NCBI RefSeq assembly: GCF_001905005.1 | Contig: NZ_LWKZ01000006.1 | Coordinates: 21,147 to 85,146 of the forward strand | From: Streptomyces sp. CB02923 | GTDB taxonomy: Bacteria; Actinomycetota; Actinomycetes; Streptomycetales; Streptomycetaceae | Reading direction: 5' to 3' | Length of the DNA stretch: 64,000 bases | Notes under the pieces: model-generated | What the model was told of the DNA's origin: nothing | The model's database searches: none | Seen by the model: only the letters and a program-made list of their open reading frames with translations | Shown: in pieces, positions 36,372-46,104 of the stretch | Numbering within the stretch: position 1 is the stretch's first letter | Layout of the letters: each line of letters starts with the position of its first letter | Made by a program: the position numbers and the translations under genes

Positions 36372-36463
36372 GGCGAACGTCCCCTTCACCGAGGCGGTGG
36401 GCCCGGCTGGCGAAGGGGACGCTAGCTGACGTCACATCAGGTGACCAGGGTGCGGGAGCCGAA

Positions 36464-37945
36464 TCAGCCGACCGGCGCCGGCTCCTCGGCGGGAGCCGCG
36501 GCGTCCGCGGGCACCGTCTCCTTGGGCCTCGGCAGCACCGCGAAGACCACCGCGGCGATCACGATCGTGGCCGCCCAGCCCAGGCCGTGCTCACCCGGCC
36601 AGGTGCCGGCCAGCGGGCCGGTGAACCAGGTGACCTTGGTCAGGCACAGGCCCACCACCAGCGCCGCGGCCCAGGCCGTCAGCGCCTGCCAGCAGAAGCC
36701 GCCCGTGTACCAGTAGCGGCTGGTGCGGCCGGTGTTCATCAGGCTGTCGCCGTCGTAGCGGACCGCCATCTTCCGGCGGCGCGCCATGTCGACGGCGTAC
36801 ACCCCGATCCAGGCGGAGAAGGACACCGCGAGCAGGGTCAGGAAGGTGATGAACTGGCCGATGAAGTCCTTGGCCACCAGCATCATGAACGCGCCGCCGA
36901 CCAGGCTGATGACCGCGTTGATGCTCACGGCCAGGGCGCGCGGCAGCTTGACGCCCATCGTCTGCGCGGTGAAACCGGCCGAGTACATCGACAGGCTGTT
37001 GATCAGCAGCATGCCGACCAGCGCGGTGATCAGGTAGGGCACCGCCAGCCAGGTCGGCAGCACCGAGCCGAGGAACGACATCGGGTCGGTGTTCTGGTTG
37101 GCCAGGTCGGGCTCGGAGACGGCCATGATGCCGCCCATCAGCACCATCGGTACGAGCACCAGGGCCGCGCCGGAGATGGTCGTACCGACGATCTTCTTGC
37201 CGGAGGCGGCGCGCGGCAGGTAGCGCGCGAAGTCCGGGCCGGTGGGCACCCAGCTGATGCCGCCCGCCGCGATGGTGCCGATACCGGCGATCATCAGCGC
37301 GGTGCTGCCCGCCGACTGGGAGAAGATCTTCCCCCACGGCATCTCGGCGATCAGATACACCAGCACCATGATGCTGAAGACGCTGAACAGGTATGTCGAG
37401 TACTTGTTGCAGATGTTGAGCGCCTTGCGGCCCAGACCGCTGACCACGAACGTGGTGGCGACGAAGAGCAGCAGCGTGACGACGGTGAGGACGTTGTTGG
37501 CCTCGATGCCGAACAGCAGCTTCAGGACGGTCAGCACCGCGTACGCGCCGCTGACCGCGTTGATCGTCTCCCAGCCGAACCGGGCCACCCACAGGATCGC
37601 GCCCGGGAAGTAGTTGCCCCGCACGCCGAAGGCGGCCCGGGAGAGCATCGCGCCGGGCGCGCCGCCCCACTTGCCGGAGACCGACAGCACGCCGACCATG
37701 CCGAAGGAGACGACGGAGGCGATGGCGGCCACGATCAGGACCTGCCAGAAGTTCAGACCGTTGCTGATCACCAGGGAGGCACCCATGGTGAGCAGCAGCA
37801 CGCTGATGTTGGCGGCGACCCAGGTCGGGAAGAGCTCGCGGACGCGGCCGTGGCGTTCATGGTCGGGGACGGGCTCGATGCCTCGTTGCTCGACGGCGCC
37901 TTCGGTTTCAGGAGCGGACATGGTGTCCGTGGACGTGGTGCCCAT
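36464..37945 (-). CDS. NCS1-family cytosine/purine permease
   Basis: A 493-residue NCS1 nucleobase:cation symporter with about 12 membrane helices. Family landmarks: W-V-A-A-N-I-S-V near the N-terminus, R-A-A-F-G-V-R-G-N-Y-F-P-G, W-V-P-T-G-P-D-F-A-R-Y-L-P, and an acidic C-terminal tail. Substrate may be cytosine, another pyrimidine, a purine or allantoin. Start at 37945 or at the in-frame ATG 37921. Divergent from ftsY across a 491-bp spacer. Confidence 0.88.
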   Translation of the reverse strand: MGTTSTDTMSAPETEGAVEQRGIEPVPDHERHGRVRELFPTWVAANISVLLLTMGASLVISNGLNFWQVLIVAAIASVVSFGMVGVLSVSGKWGGAPGAMLSRAAFGVRGNYFPGAILWVARFGWETINAVSGAYAVLTVLKLLFGIEANNVLTVVTLLLFVATTFVVSGLGRKALNICNKYSTYLFSVFSIMVLVYLIAEMPWGKIFSQSAGSTALMIAGIGTIAAGGISWVPTGPDFARYLPRAASGKKIVGTTISGAALVLVPMVLMGGIMAVSEPDLANQNTDPMSFLGSVLPTWLAVPYLITALVGMLLINSLSMYSAGFTAQTMGVKLPRALAVSINAVISLVGGAFMMLVAKDFIGQFITFLTLLAVSFSAWIGVYAVDMARRRKMAVRYDGDSLMNTGRTSRYWYTGGFCWQALTAWAAALVVGLCLTKVTWFTGPLAGTWPGEHGLGWAATIVIAAVVFAVLPRPKETVPADAAAPAEEPAPVG

Positions 37946-38436
37946 GGTGCAGGTGTCTCCGTGCGGGTTCAGGCAGCGGCTGTGATGCCTGGCGAAGGGG
38001 AGGGGGTTGCCAGGACTCTACGCGCGTTGCGCAGCCGAGAGCTATCGTACTTTGATCCAACTTCGGTTCATACGCCTTGTTGTGTCCAACGACGACCAAG
38101 GGAAGCCGCCGGACTCGTTCGAGCCTCCCGCAGGTCCGGCTCATCCGCAGGTCAGGCGGTATGCGCGGCGGCGGGGTCGGTGCTTCTCGACGGGCGTCCG
38201 CCGCGGCGAAATCCGGAGGCGCGCGCGGCGCGGGGGTGTAGGCGCGAGGAGGCCGGGCGGTGCCGGACGGCCTTCACGCGCCAACGGGGCCCCGCTCCGG
38301 GCCGTGCTACGCGATGTCCGGACTTTTCCTCCACCCGCCTCGACCGGGCCCGCGGCAGGGTGAACCCGGACAAGCGGAGTCCAGGTTCGGCGTGTGCGGT
38401 CCCGCACGGCAGGGTGTGACCGATACTGGGTGGGTT
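37946..38436. other. Divergent spacer between permease gene and ftsY
   Basis: A 491-bp region with no supported gene. The permease-proximal half (38030-38100) is relatively A/T-rich and likely holds the permease promoter; the ftsY-proximal half is extremely GC-rich. A GATACT -10-like box at 38422-38427 lies 9 nt before the ftsY ATG. Confidence 0.5.
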
Positions 38437-39669
38437 ATGGAAATCGTCATCCTTGCTGTAGTCATCGCTGTGGTCGCGCTCGGCGCGATCAGCGGGCTCG
38501 TCGTCAGCAGCCGCAAGAAGAAGCAGCAGCTGCCGCCGGCCCCGCCGACCACCCCGTCCGTCACCGCGCCCCCTGCGGAGCCGCAGGTCGGTGAGGACGC
38601 CGAGACCCCCCGCGACGAATCCCGTCGCACCATAGAAGAAGTCGACCTGCCGCCGGCCGAGGCGCCCGTCGAAGAACCGGCCGAGGAGCCGGTGGCCGAG
38701 GCGCCCGCCGCCCCCGAGATCGAGGTCCCGGAGCCGACCGCCGGCCGCCTCGTGCGGCTGCGCGCCCGCCTCTCCCGCTCCCAGAACTCGCTGGGCAAGG
38801 GCCTGCTCACCCTGCTCTCCCGCGAGCACCTCGACGAGGACACCTGGGAGGAGATCGAGGACACGCTGCTCACCGCCGACGTGGGCGTCGCGCCCACGCA
38901 GGAGCTGGTCGAGCGGCTGCGCGAGCGCGTGAAGGTGCTCGGCACCCGTACCCCCGACGAGCTGCGCGGCCTGCTGCGCGAGGAACTGCTCAAGCTGATC
39001 GGTACGGAGCAGGACCGCGCGGTCGCCACCGACAACGCCCTGGGCAAGGACGGCCAGGAGATCCCCGGCGTCGTCATGGTCGTCGGCGTCAACGGCACCG
39101 GCAAGACCACCACCACCGGAAAGCTGGCCCGCGTCCTGGTCGCCGACGGCAAGTCGGTCGTCCTCGGCGCCGCCGACACCTTCCGTGCCGCCGCCGCCGA
39201 CCAGCTCCAGACCTGGGGCGAGCGGGTCGGTGCCCGTACGGTCCGCGGTCCGGAGGGCGGCGACCCCGCCTCGATCGCCTTCGACGCGGTGAAGGAAGGT
39301 ATCGCCGAGAGCGCCGACGTGGTCCTCGTCGACACCGCGGGCCGCCTGCACACCAAGACCGGCCTGATGGACGAGCTGGGCAAGGTCAAGCGGGTCGTGG
39401 AGAAGCACGGCCCGGTCGGCGAGGTCCTCCTCGTCCTGGACGCCACCACCGGCCAGAACGGTCTGGTGCAGGCCCGGGTGTTCGCGGAGGTCGTGGACAT
39501 CACCGGTGTCGTGCTGACCAAGCTGGACGGCACGGCCAAGGGCGGCATCATCGTCGCCGTCCAGCGTGAGCTGGGCGTACCCGTCAAGCTCGTCGGCCTC
39601 GGCGAGGGCGCGGACGACCTGGCGCCGTTCGAGCCGGAGGCATTCGTGGACGCCCTGATCGGCGACTAG
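38437..39669 (+). CDS. ftsY: Signal recognition particle receptor FtsY
   Basis: FtsY, 410 residues, the membrane receptor that accepts ribosome-nascent-chain complexes from Ffh. Unusually for bacteria but typical for actinobacteria, it begins with a hydrophobic transmembrane helix (residues 2-23), then an acidic Pro/Glu linker (about 30-108), the N domain, and the G domain with V-G-V-N-G-T-G-K-T-T-T-T (about 217-228), D-T-F-R-A-A-A-A-D-Q-L, D-T-A-G-R-L-H and T-K-L-D-G-T-A-K-G-G. No Shine-Dalgarno precedes ATG 38437. Its partner ffh lies in the same window at 49549. Confidence 0.96.
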   Translation: MEIVILAVVIAVVALGAISGLVVSSRKKKQQLPPAPPTTPSVTAPPAEPQVGEDAETPRDESRRTIEEVDLPPAEAPVEEPAEEPVAEAPAAPEIEVPEPTAGRLVRLRARLSRSQNSLGKGLLTLLSREHLDEDTWEEIEDTLLTADVGVAPTQELVERLRERVKVLGTRTPDELRGLLREELLKLIGTEQDRAVATDNALGKDGQEIPGVVMVVGVNGTGKTTTTGKLARVLVADGKSVVLGAADTFRAAAADQLQTWGERVGARTVRGPEGGDPASIAFDAVKEGIAESADVVLVDTAGRLHTKTGLMDELGKVKRVVEKHGPVGEVLLVLDATTGQNGLVQARVFAEVVDITGVVLTKLDGTAKGGIIVAVQRELGVPVKLVGLGEGADDLAPFEPEAFVDALIGD

Positions 39670-39720
39670 ATCGGCGGCTAGGACGCACCGATGGTCTTAC
39701 GGCACGGTCCGGAACGAAGA

Positions 39721-39756
39721 GCCCCGCAGCGGGGAGTGTGCGCTGCGGGGCTTTTT
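39721..39756 (+). terminator. Intrinsic terminator after ftsY
   Basis: GCCCCGCAGC (39721-39730) pairs with GCTGCGGGGC (39742-39751), an 11-nt loop, followed by TTTTT. Ends the ftsY transcript, 51 bp after its stop. Confidence 0.88.
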
Positions 39757-39834
39757 GGTGGGTGGGGGAGTGTGGGGGGTGGTGTGAGAGTGGGGTGGTG
39801 TGAGGGGTTGGCGGGGTGGGGTGTGGCTTGTGGG

Positions 39835-39876
39835 TGCGGGGTGCGGGGTGCGGGGTGCGGGATGCGGGATGCGGGG
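39835..39876 (+). repeat. Heptanucleotide tandem array (6 copies)
   Basis: Six consecutive 7-bp units, TGCGGGG three times, TGCGGGA twice, TGCGGGG once, in a strongly G-rich spacer (39757-39931) after the ftsY terminator. The strand is nearly devoid of C over about 130 bp, which could favour G-quadruplex or RNA structure. Confidence 0.9.
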
Positions 39877-39931
39877 TGTGGCGGAGGCGGGGGCCGTGTC
39901 CGGTTGTCCGTGGCCGGTTACGCCTGTCCGA

Positions 39932-40600
39932 TTACGCGGCCGAGCGGTGGCACACGTACGCGAGCGTGCCCAGCAGCAGCCGGGCCTGCGGCGGCTGCCC
40001 GGCCGTGTCCAGGGTGGGCGGCCGCAGCCAGCGCATCGGACCGAGCCCGCCGAGGTCGGACGGCGGGGCCGTGACGTGGTCGCCGGGGCCGCGTGAGCAC
40101 AGGTCGAGGGCGGCGTCGTCCCAGCCCATCCGGTAGAGCAGGCCGGGCAGACCGGTGGCGGCGCCGGGCGCCACGAAGAACAGGGCGCGGCCCGTCGGCG
40201 TGGCGGCCACCGGGCCGAGCGGCAGGCCCATCCGTTCCAGCCGTACGAGCGCGCTGCGTCCCGCGGCCTCCGGCACTTCGAGGATGTCGAAGGACCGGCC
40301 GACAGGGAGCAGGACGGCCGCGCCGGGCGTCCTGGCCCACACGTCCGCGGCTTCTTCGAGCGTCGCGCCGGCCGCCAAGCCGTCGGAGAAGGCCAGCGGG
40401 TGGGCGCCGGGGGCGGCGCAGTCGTCCGCACCGCACGAACAGACCGTCCGGCCGTTCGCGCCGCGGGCCGCGCGGGCTCCGGGCACCACGTCCCAGCCCC
40501 ACAGCCCCGTGTACTCCGCCACCGCCGTGCTCTCGGTCGAGCGGGCGCGACGCCGTGAACCGGACCGAATGTCGCGGATGCCGCCGATCGTGAAGCCCAT
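39932..40600 (-). CDS. Bifunctional DNA primase/polymerase (prim-pol) N-terminal-like protein
   Basis: A 222-residue protein resembling the N-terminal prim-pol domain found next to nsdA in Streptomyces. It shows W-G-W-D-V-V-P-G-A, a Cys/His cluster C-S-C-G-A-D-D-C-A-A-P-G-A-H-P, W-A-R-T-P-G-A-A-V-L-L-P-V-G-R-S-F-D-I-L-E-V-P, and P-T-G-R-A-L-F-F-V-A. Whether the polymerase active site is intact cannot be judged: the metal-binding D-x-D/E appears only as D-I-L-E. It could be a non-catalytic derivative. Function unknown. Confidence 0.75.
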   Translation of the reverse strand: MGFTIGGIRDIRSGSRRRARSTESTAVAEYTGLWGWDVVPGARAARGANGRTVCSCGADDCAAPGAHPLAFSDGLAAGATLEEAADVWARTPGAAVLLPVGRSFDILEVPEAAGRSALVRLERMGLPLGPVAATPTGRALFFVAPGAATGLPGLLYRMGWDDAALDLCSRGPGDHVTAPPSDLGGLGPMRWLRPPTLDTAGQPPQARLLLGTLAYVCHRSAA

Positions 40601-41885
40601 GCCTCCTCCAACGGGTGGTGTGTGTCAGTGGTTACGTGCCGGAGTGAAATCGTGACGCTCCGTCATGGGAGGTCGGATTTCGTGGTGCGATGTGGTGCGG
40701 TGGGTGGTGCGACACGCGGCGCGCGCCCTCGCGCACCCCTTTCCGTCCGTCTCCTCTCGACCTGTGTCAAGTCAATCGCGAGGACCGGTCGGGGAGTTCA
40801 TTCAAAGGGGTGGCGAATGGTGGCGTTTAGCGGATCGCCCTCGCCGGGGGCGTGATCGTAGGATTACTTTCAGTGCACGACCTGGGGCGAAGTGCCGCGG
40901 GCGTGGGTATGCCGCGGGCAACGCACCGGCGGGTGAACCCTCGCGAATCGGGTTGGCCGGATTCCGTGGTCGGGTAGGTCCTTCCCGTACCGGTCGACGC
41001 AACAGACGGCATCCTGTGGGAGGTTCACGGGACACGGCCGCGACGCACAGCGGCAGGATGGCCGTGCGGAGCAGTGCGGCGGCGGCCCGGTACGAAGAAG
41101 CGCGGTGCCGCGTACGGCGGCGCGGCGCAGGCGAAGAGCCGGCGAAGAGGCGGCGACGAAGAACGGCCGGCGAAGAACGGCCGACGTGAAGAGAAGCGGC
41201 AGCAGCAGGACGGCCGGTACGGAAACGACGAGCGGTATGTAAACAGGGAGACGCAACCGGGCGAGCGAGGCCGGGAGCGCGTGCAGAACGCGCGGCACCA
41301 CAGGCGCAGGAAGCAGCGGCAGAACGCGGAGTACCGAAACCGAAGCACCGGCGGAAACGGACGTACTGGCGCAACCCGTGGAACAAGCAGGCCCGCAGGA
41401 GTGAGATGGCCCGCTGGAGTGAGAAGGCCCGTAGGAGTGAGATGGCCCGTAGGGCAAGTGAATCCGCGGGCCGTGCACGGGTGGTTTCCGGGCGAGGAAA
41501 CCCCGTAGAGCGAGCAGATTCGCTGGACGAGCAGCAGAAGCAGTATCAGCACCAACACAAGCAGCCTGTACCGAAATAACCAGCACCAGCACCGGAATGA
41601 CCAACATCGGAATGACCAGCACCACACCGTGGACGCCGCGGCGGAAGCAGGCCGCAGCGGGCACGGCACGGCCGGGCACCGCCGGAGCGGCACACCACGT
41701 ACCGCACCGGACGGGAGCGGCGGCCGCGGCAGCGACAACCGCATCGGCGCAGTGAGGCATCGAAGCGGTCCGGACCGTATGTAGCGGACGTATGGAAAAG
41801 AAACTCGGAAGCGGCGAAGAGCGACGATGCGAAGCGATGACGCGACGCAGTGAAGCAAGGCAGCAAGCGGAATGGGGGCGTTCCA
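40601..41885. other. 1.3-kb repeat-rich spacer upstream of nsdA
   Basis: No supported gene. From about 41080 the + strand is strongly purine-rich and made of degenerate direct repeats (for example GCGAAGAACGGCCG twice near 41160, the 18-bp array at 41380-41451, and CGGAATGACCA twice near 41600-41625). A 144-codon frame at 41074-41508 is Arg/Gly-rich with no family and no ribosome site. The region could be an untranslated leader, an sRNA locus or decayed DNA. Confidence 0.5.
41380..41451 (+). repeat. 18-bp tandem repeat, four copies
   Basis: Four contiguous 18-bp units: one diverged (41380-41397) and three close to GGAGTGAGATGGCCCG plus two variable bases (41398-41415, 41416-41433, 41434-41451). 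A fifth degenerate unit follows. Multiples of three preserve any reading frame, but no coding function is evident. Confidence 0.88.
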
Positions 41886-43361
41886 GTGGGCGGCAGTGGC
41901 GGCACCGGCGCTGACAAGCGCCCCAACGAACCGTTGGGCTCCTGGTTCGTGCGCAGCGGCTGGTCGAAAGGCGAGCTGGCACGACAGGTCAACCGGCGCG
42001 CACGCCAGATGGGCGCGCACCACATCAGCACCGACACCTCGCGCGTACGGCGCTGGCTCGACGGCGAGCAGCCGCGCGAGCCCATCCCGCGCATCCTCTC
42101 CGAACTGTTCTCGGAGCGGTTCGGGTGCGTGGTCGGTATCGAGGACCTCGGCCTGCGTTCCGCGCACCAGTCCCCGTCCGTGTCCGGCGTCGACCTGCCC
42201 TGGGCCGGTCCGCAGACCGTCTCCCTGATCAGCGAGTTCTCCCGCAGCGACCTGATGCTGGCGCGTCGTGGCTTCCTCGGCACCTCCCTGGCACTGGCCG
42301 CCGGGCCCGCCCTCATCGAGCCGATGCAGCGCTGGCTGGTGCCGGTCTCCCCGGGGCAGGCGTCCGCGGCCCAGCAGACGGCCCAGGAGCGGTCGCGGCG
42401 CTCCAACCGGCTGTCCAAGCCGGAACTGGACCTGCTGGAGTCGACGACCGAGATGTTCCGCAAGTGGGACGCCCAGTGCGGTGGCGGGCTGCGTCGCAAG
42501 GCGGTGGTCGGCCAGCTCCACGAGGTCACCGATCTGCTGCAGGAACCGCAGAGCGAAGAGGTATCCAAACGGCTGTTCAAGGTCGCCGCAGAACTGGCCG
42601 AGCTGGCCGGATGGATGAGCTACGACATCGGCCTGCAACCCACCGCGCAGAAGTACTTCGTGCTGGCGCTGCACGCCTCCAAAGAGGCCGGCGACCGCCC
42701 GCTGGGCTCGTACATCCTCTCCAGCATGAGCCGCCAGATGATCCACCTCGACCGGCCGGACGACGCGCTGGAGCTCATCCACCTCGCCCAGTACGGCAGC
42801 CGCGAATCGGCTACGCCCCGTACGCAGGCGATGTTGTATGCGATGGAGGCGCGGGCCTACGCGAGCATGGGCCAGCCGGGCAAGGTCAAGCGCGCCGTGC
42901 GGATGGCCGAGGACACCTTCGGCGACGTGGCGCCCGGCGAACCCGAGCCGGACTGGATCCGCTTCTTCTCGGAAGCCGAGCTGAACGCGGAGAACGCCCA
43001 CTCCTACCGCGACCTCGCCTACGTGGCCGGACGCAGCCCGACGTACGCCTCCCTCGCCAACCCCGTCATGCAGCGGGCGGTGGAGCTCTTCGCACAGGAC
43101 GCGGAGCACCAGCGTTCGTACGCACTGAACCTGATCGGGATGGCGACGGTGCACCTGCTCCAGAAGGAGCCGGAGCAGTGCGCCGTCCTCGCGCAGCAGG
43201 CCATACCGCTGGCGAAGAAGGTCCGCTCGGAGCGGGTCAACACCCGGCTGCGCAAGACCGTGGACACGGCCGCGCGGAACTTCGAAGGCGTGGCCGAGGT
43301 GATCCAGCTCAGCGACGAGCTGTCCCAGCAACTGCCGGAAACCGGCGCGGAGGCCGTCTGA
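41886..43361 (+). CDS. nsdA: NsdA, negative regulator of differentiation and antibiotic production
   Basis: A 491-residue protein matching the Streptomyces regulator NsdA, which represses sporulation and antibiotic synthesis. The N-terminal quarter has G-S-W-F-V-R-S-G-W-S-K-G-E-L-A-R-Q-V-N-R-R-A-R and H-I-S-T-D-T-S-R-V-R-R-W-L-D-G-E, a helix-turn-helix-like segment; the rest is TPR-like helical repeats (Q-K-Y-F-V-L-A-L-H-A, D-D-A-L-E-L-I-H-L-A, M-E-A-R-A-Y-A-S-M-G-Q). GTG 41886 is chosen by where the family starts; GTG 41850 would add 12 residues. Transcribed alone after a long repeat-rich spacer, before amtB. Confidence 0.88.
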   Translation: MGGSGGTGADKRPNEPLGSWFVRSGWSKGELARQVNRRARQMGAHHISTDTSRVRRWLDGEQPREPIPRILSELFSERFGCVVGIEDLGLRSAHQSPSVSGVDLPWAGPQTVSLISEFSRSDLMLARRGFLGTSLALAAGPALIEPMQRWLVPVSPGQASAAQQTAQERSRRSNRLSKPELDLLESTTEMFRKWDAQCGGGLRRKAVVGQLHEVTDLLQEPQSEEVSKRLFKVAAELAELAGWMSYDIGLQPTAQKYFVLALHASKEAGDRPLGSYILSSMSRQMIHLDRPDDALELIHLAQYGSRESATPRTQAMLYAMEARAYASMGQPGKVKRAVRMAEDTFGDVAPGEPEPDWIRFFSEAELNAENAHSYRDLAYVAGRSPTYASLANPVMQRAVELFAQDAEHQRSYALNLIGMATVHLLQKEPEQCAVLAQQAIPLAKKVRSERVNTRLRKTVDTAARNFEGVAEVIQLSDELSQQLPETGAEAV

Positions 43362-43773
43362 CCGCACTCCCACAGACCCCGGCCGCGGCCCGTCACCCCG
43401 TACAGCCCGACTCGGCTCCCCCACGCCAGGTCATACGGGTGACAGCCGCGGTCGGCCTGTGCGGGGGCCTTGCTCCCTGCGGCTGCTCCGCTGTGGTCGT
43501 GCAGGGCTTTCCGTGGCCTTGCAGGGCTTTCCGCGGCTGTGCTTTCTGCGGCCGCGCTCTGCGGCTTGCCATGGCTTTCCCCGGCTGCCGATGGCTTTCC
43601 GTACGTTCCTGGGGCGGTGCTCCTGAGCTGTCCCGGGACGGTGCTCCTGAGCTGTCGTGGGGCGCGGGCGGGGGAGGTGTGGCGCGGGCGTGGCGCGCCG
43701 GGCGGGCATGGTCGTTTCGGTGGGTTGCGGCAGGCGCCGGGCGTGGCGGGCCGATCTCGGAGTTCATGGGGGC
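43362..43773. other. Repeat-containing spacer between nsdA and amtB
   Basis: No gene supported. It contains an 18-bp direct repeat, CGGTGCTCCTGAGCTGTC, at 43615-43632 and 43639-43656 (24-bp period), and a 20-bp period repeat built on TGCAGGGCTTTCCG near 43500-43535. The GlnR-type boxes follow directly at 43774. Confidence 0.6.
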
Positions 43774-43809
43774 GTAACACTGGCGAGGGCTTCGTCACCG
43801 CGGGGAAAC
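43774..43809. promoter_or_regulatory. GlnR box upstream of amtB
   Basis: GTCAC (43794-43798), 6 bp, GAAAC (43805-43809) matches the Streptomyces GlnR half-site pair gTnAC-n6-GaAAC exactly. A second GTAAC at 43774-43778, followed after 6 bp by GAGGG, could be a degenerate upstream pair. GlnR activates amtB-glnK-glnD under nitrogen limitation in Streptomyces; the box lies about 105 bp before the amtB start. Confidence 0.75.
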
Positions 43810-43912
43810 ACCGGCGGGTCATGGCCGAAACGGTGCTGCGACAGCCTCGTGGCGAAAGTCGGCCCACCCGGAACCACGCCCGCACGGGCCGCATCGACGA
43901 CAGGAGACGCCG

Positions 43913-45831
<1,919 letters not shown>

Positions 45832-46104
45832 GGGCGTGGAGGGGCGCGAAGGGGCGTGCAGGGACGGGACGCTCCCGACTTCCGGCTCCCGGCTCCGCCC
45901 CCGGCAATGAGCGGCCTCACGGGTGGAGCCGGGGCGCCCTTCCGGTCGGCCCCATGGGCCGGTCGGGACGGTCCGGCGGCGCCCCGACCGCAGGCGGAGG
46001 AGTACGCGAGGGCGGGGGAGCACGCGAGGGCGAGGGCCTGAAGAGGGCTGGTACCTGGGGGCGGCGGGGGCTGTGGGGGCCGATGTGACCAAGGAGCGCC
46101 TGAG

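Noticed and set aside
41074..41508. 144-codon Arg/Gly-rich frame in the nsdA spacer
   Set aside because: No ribosome site, no family and repeats of 18 bp explain its length; the evidence does not reach that of a gene.
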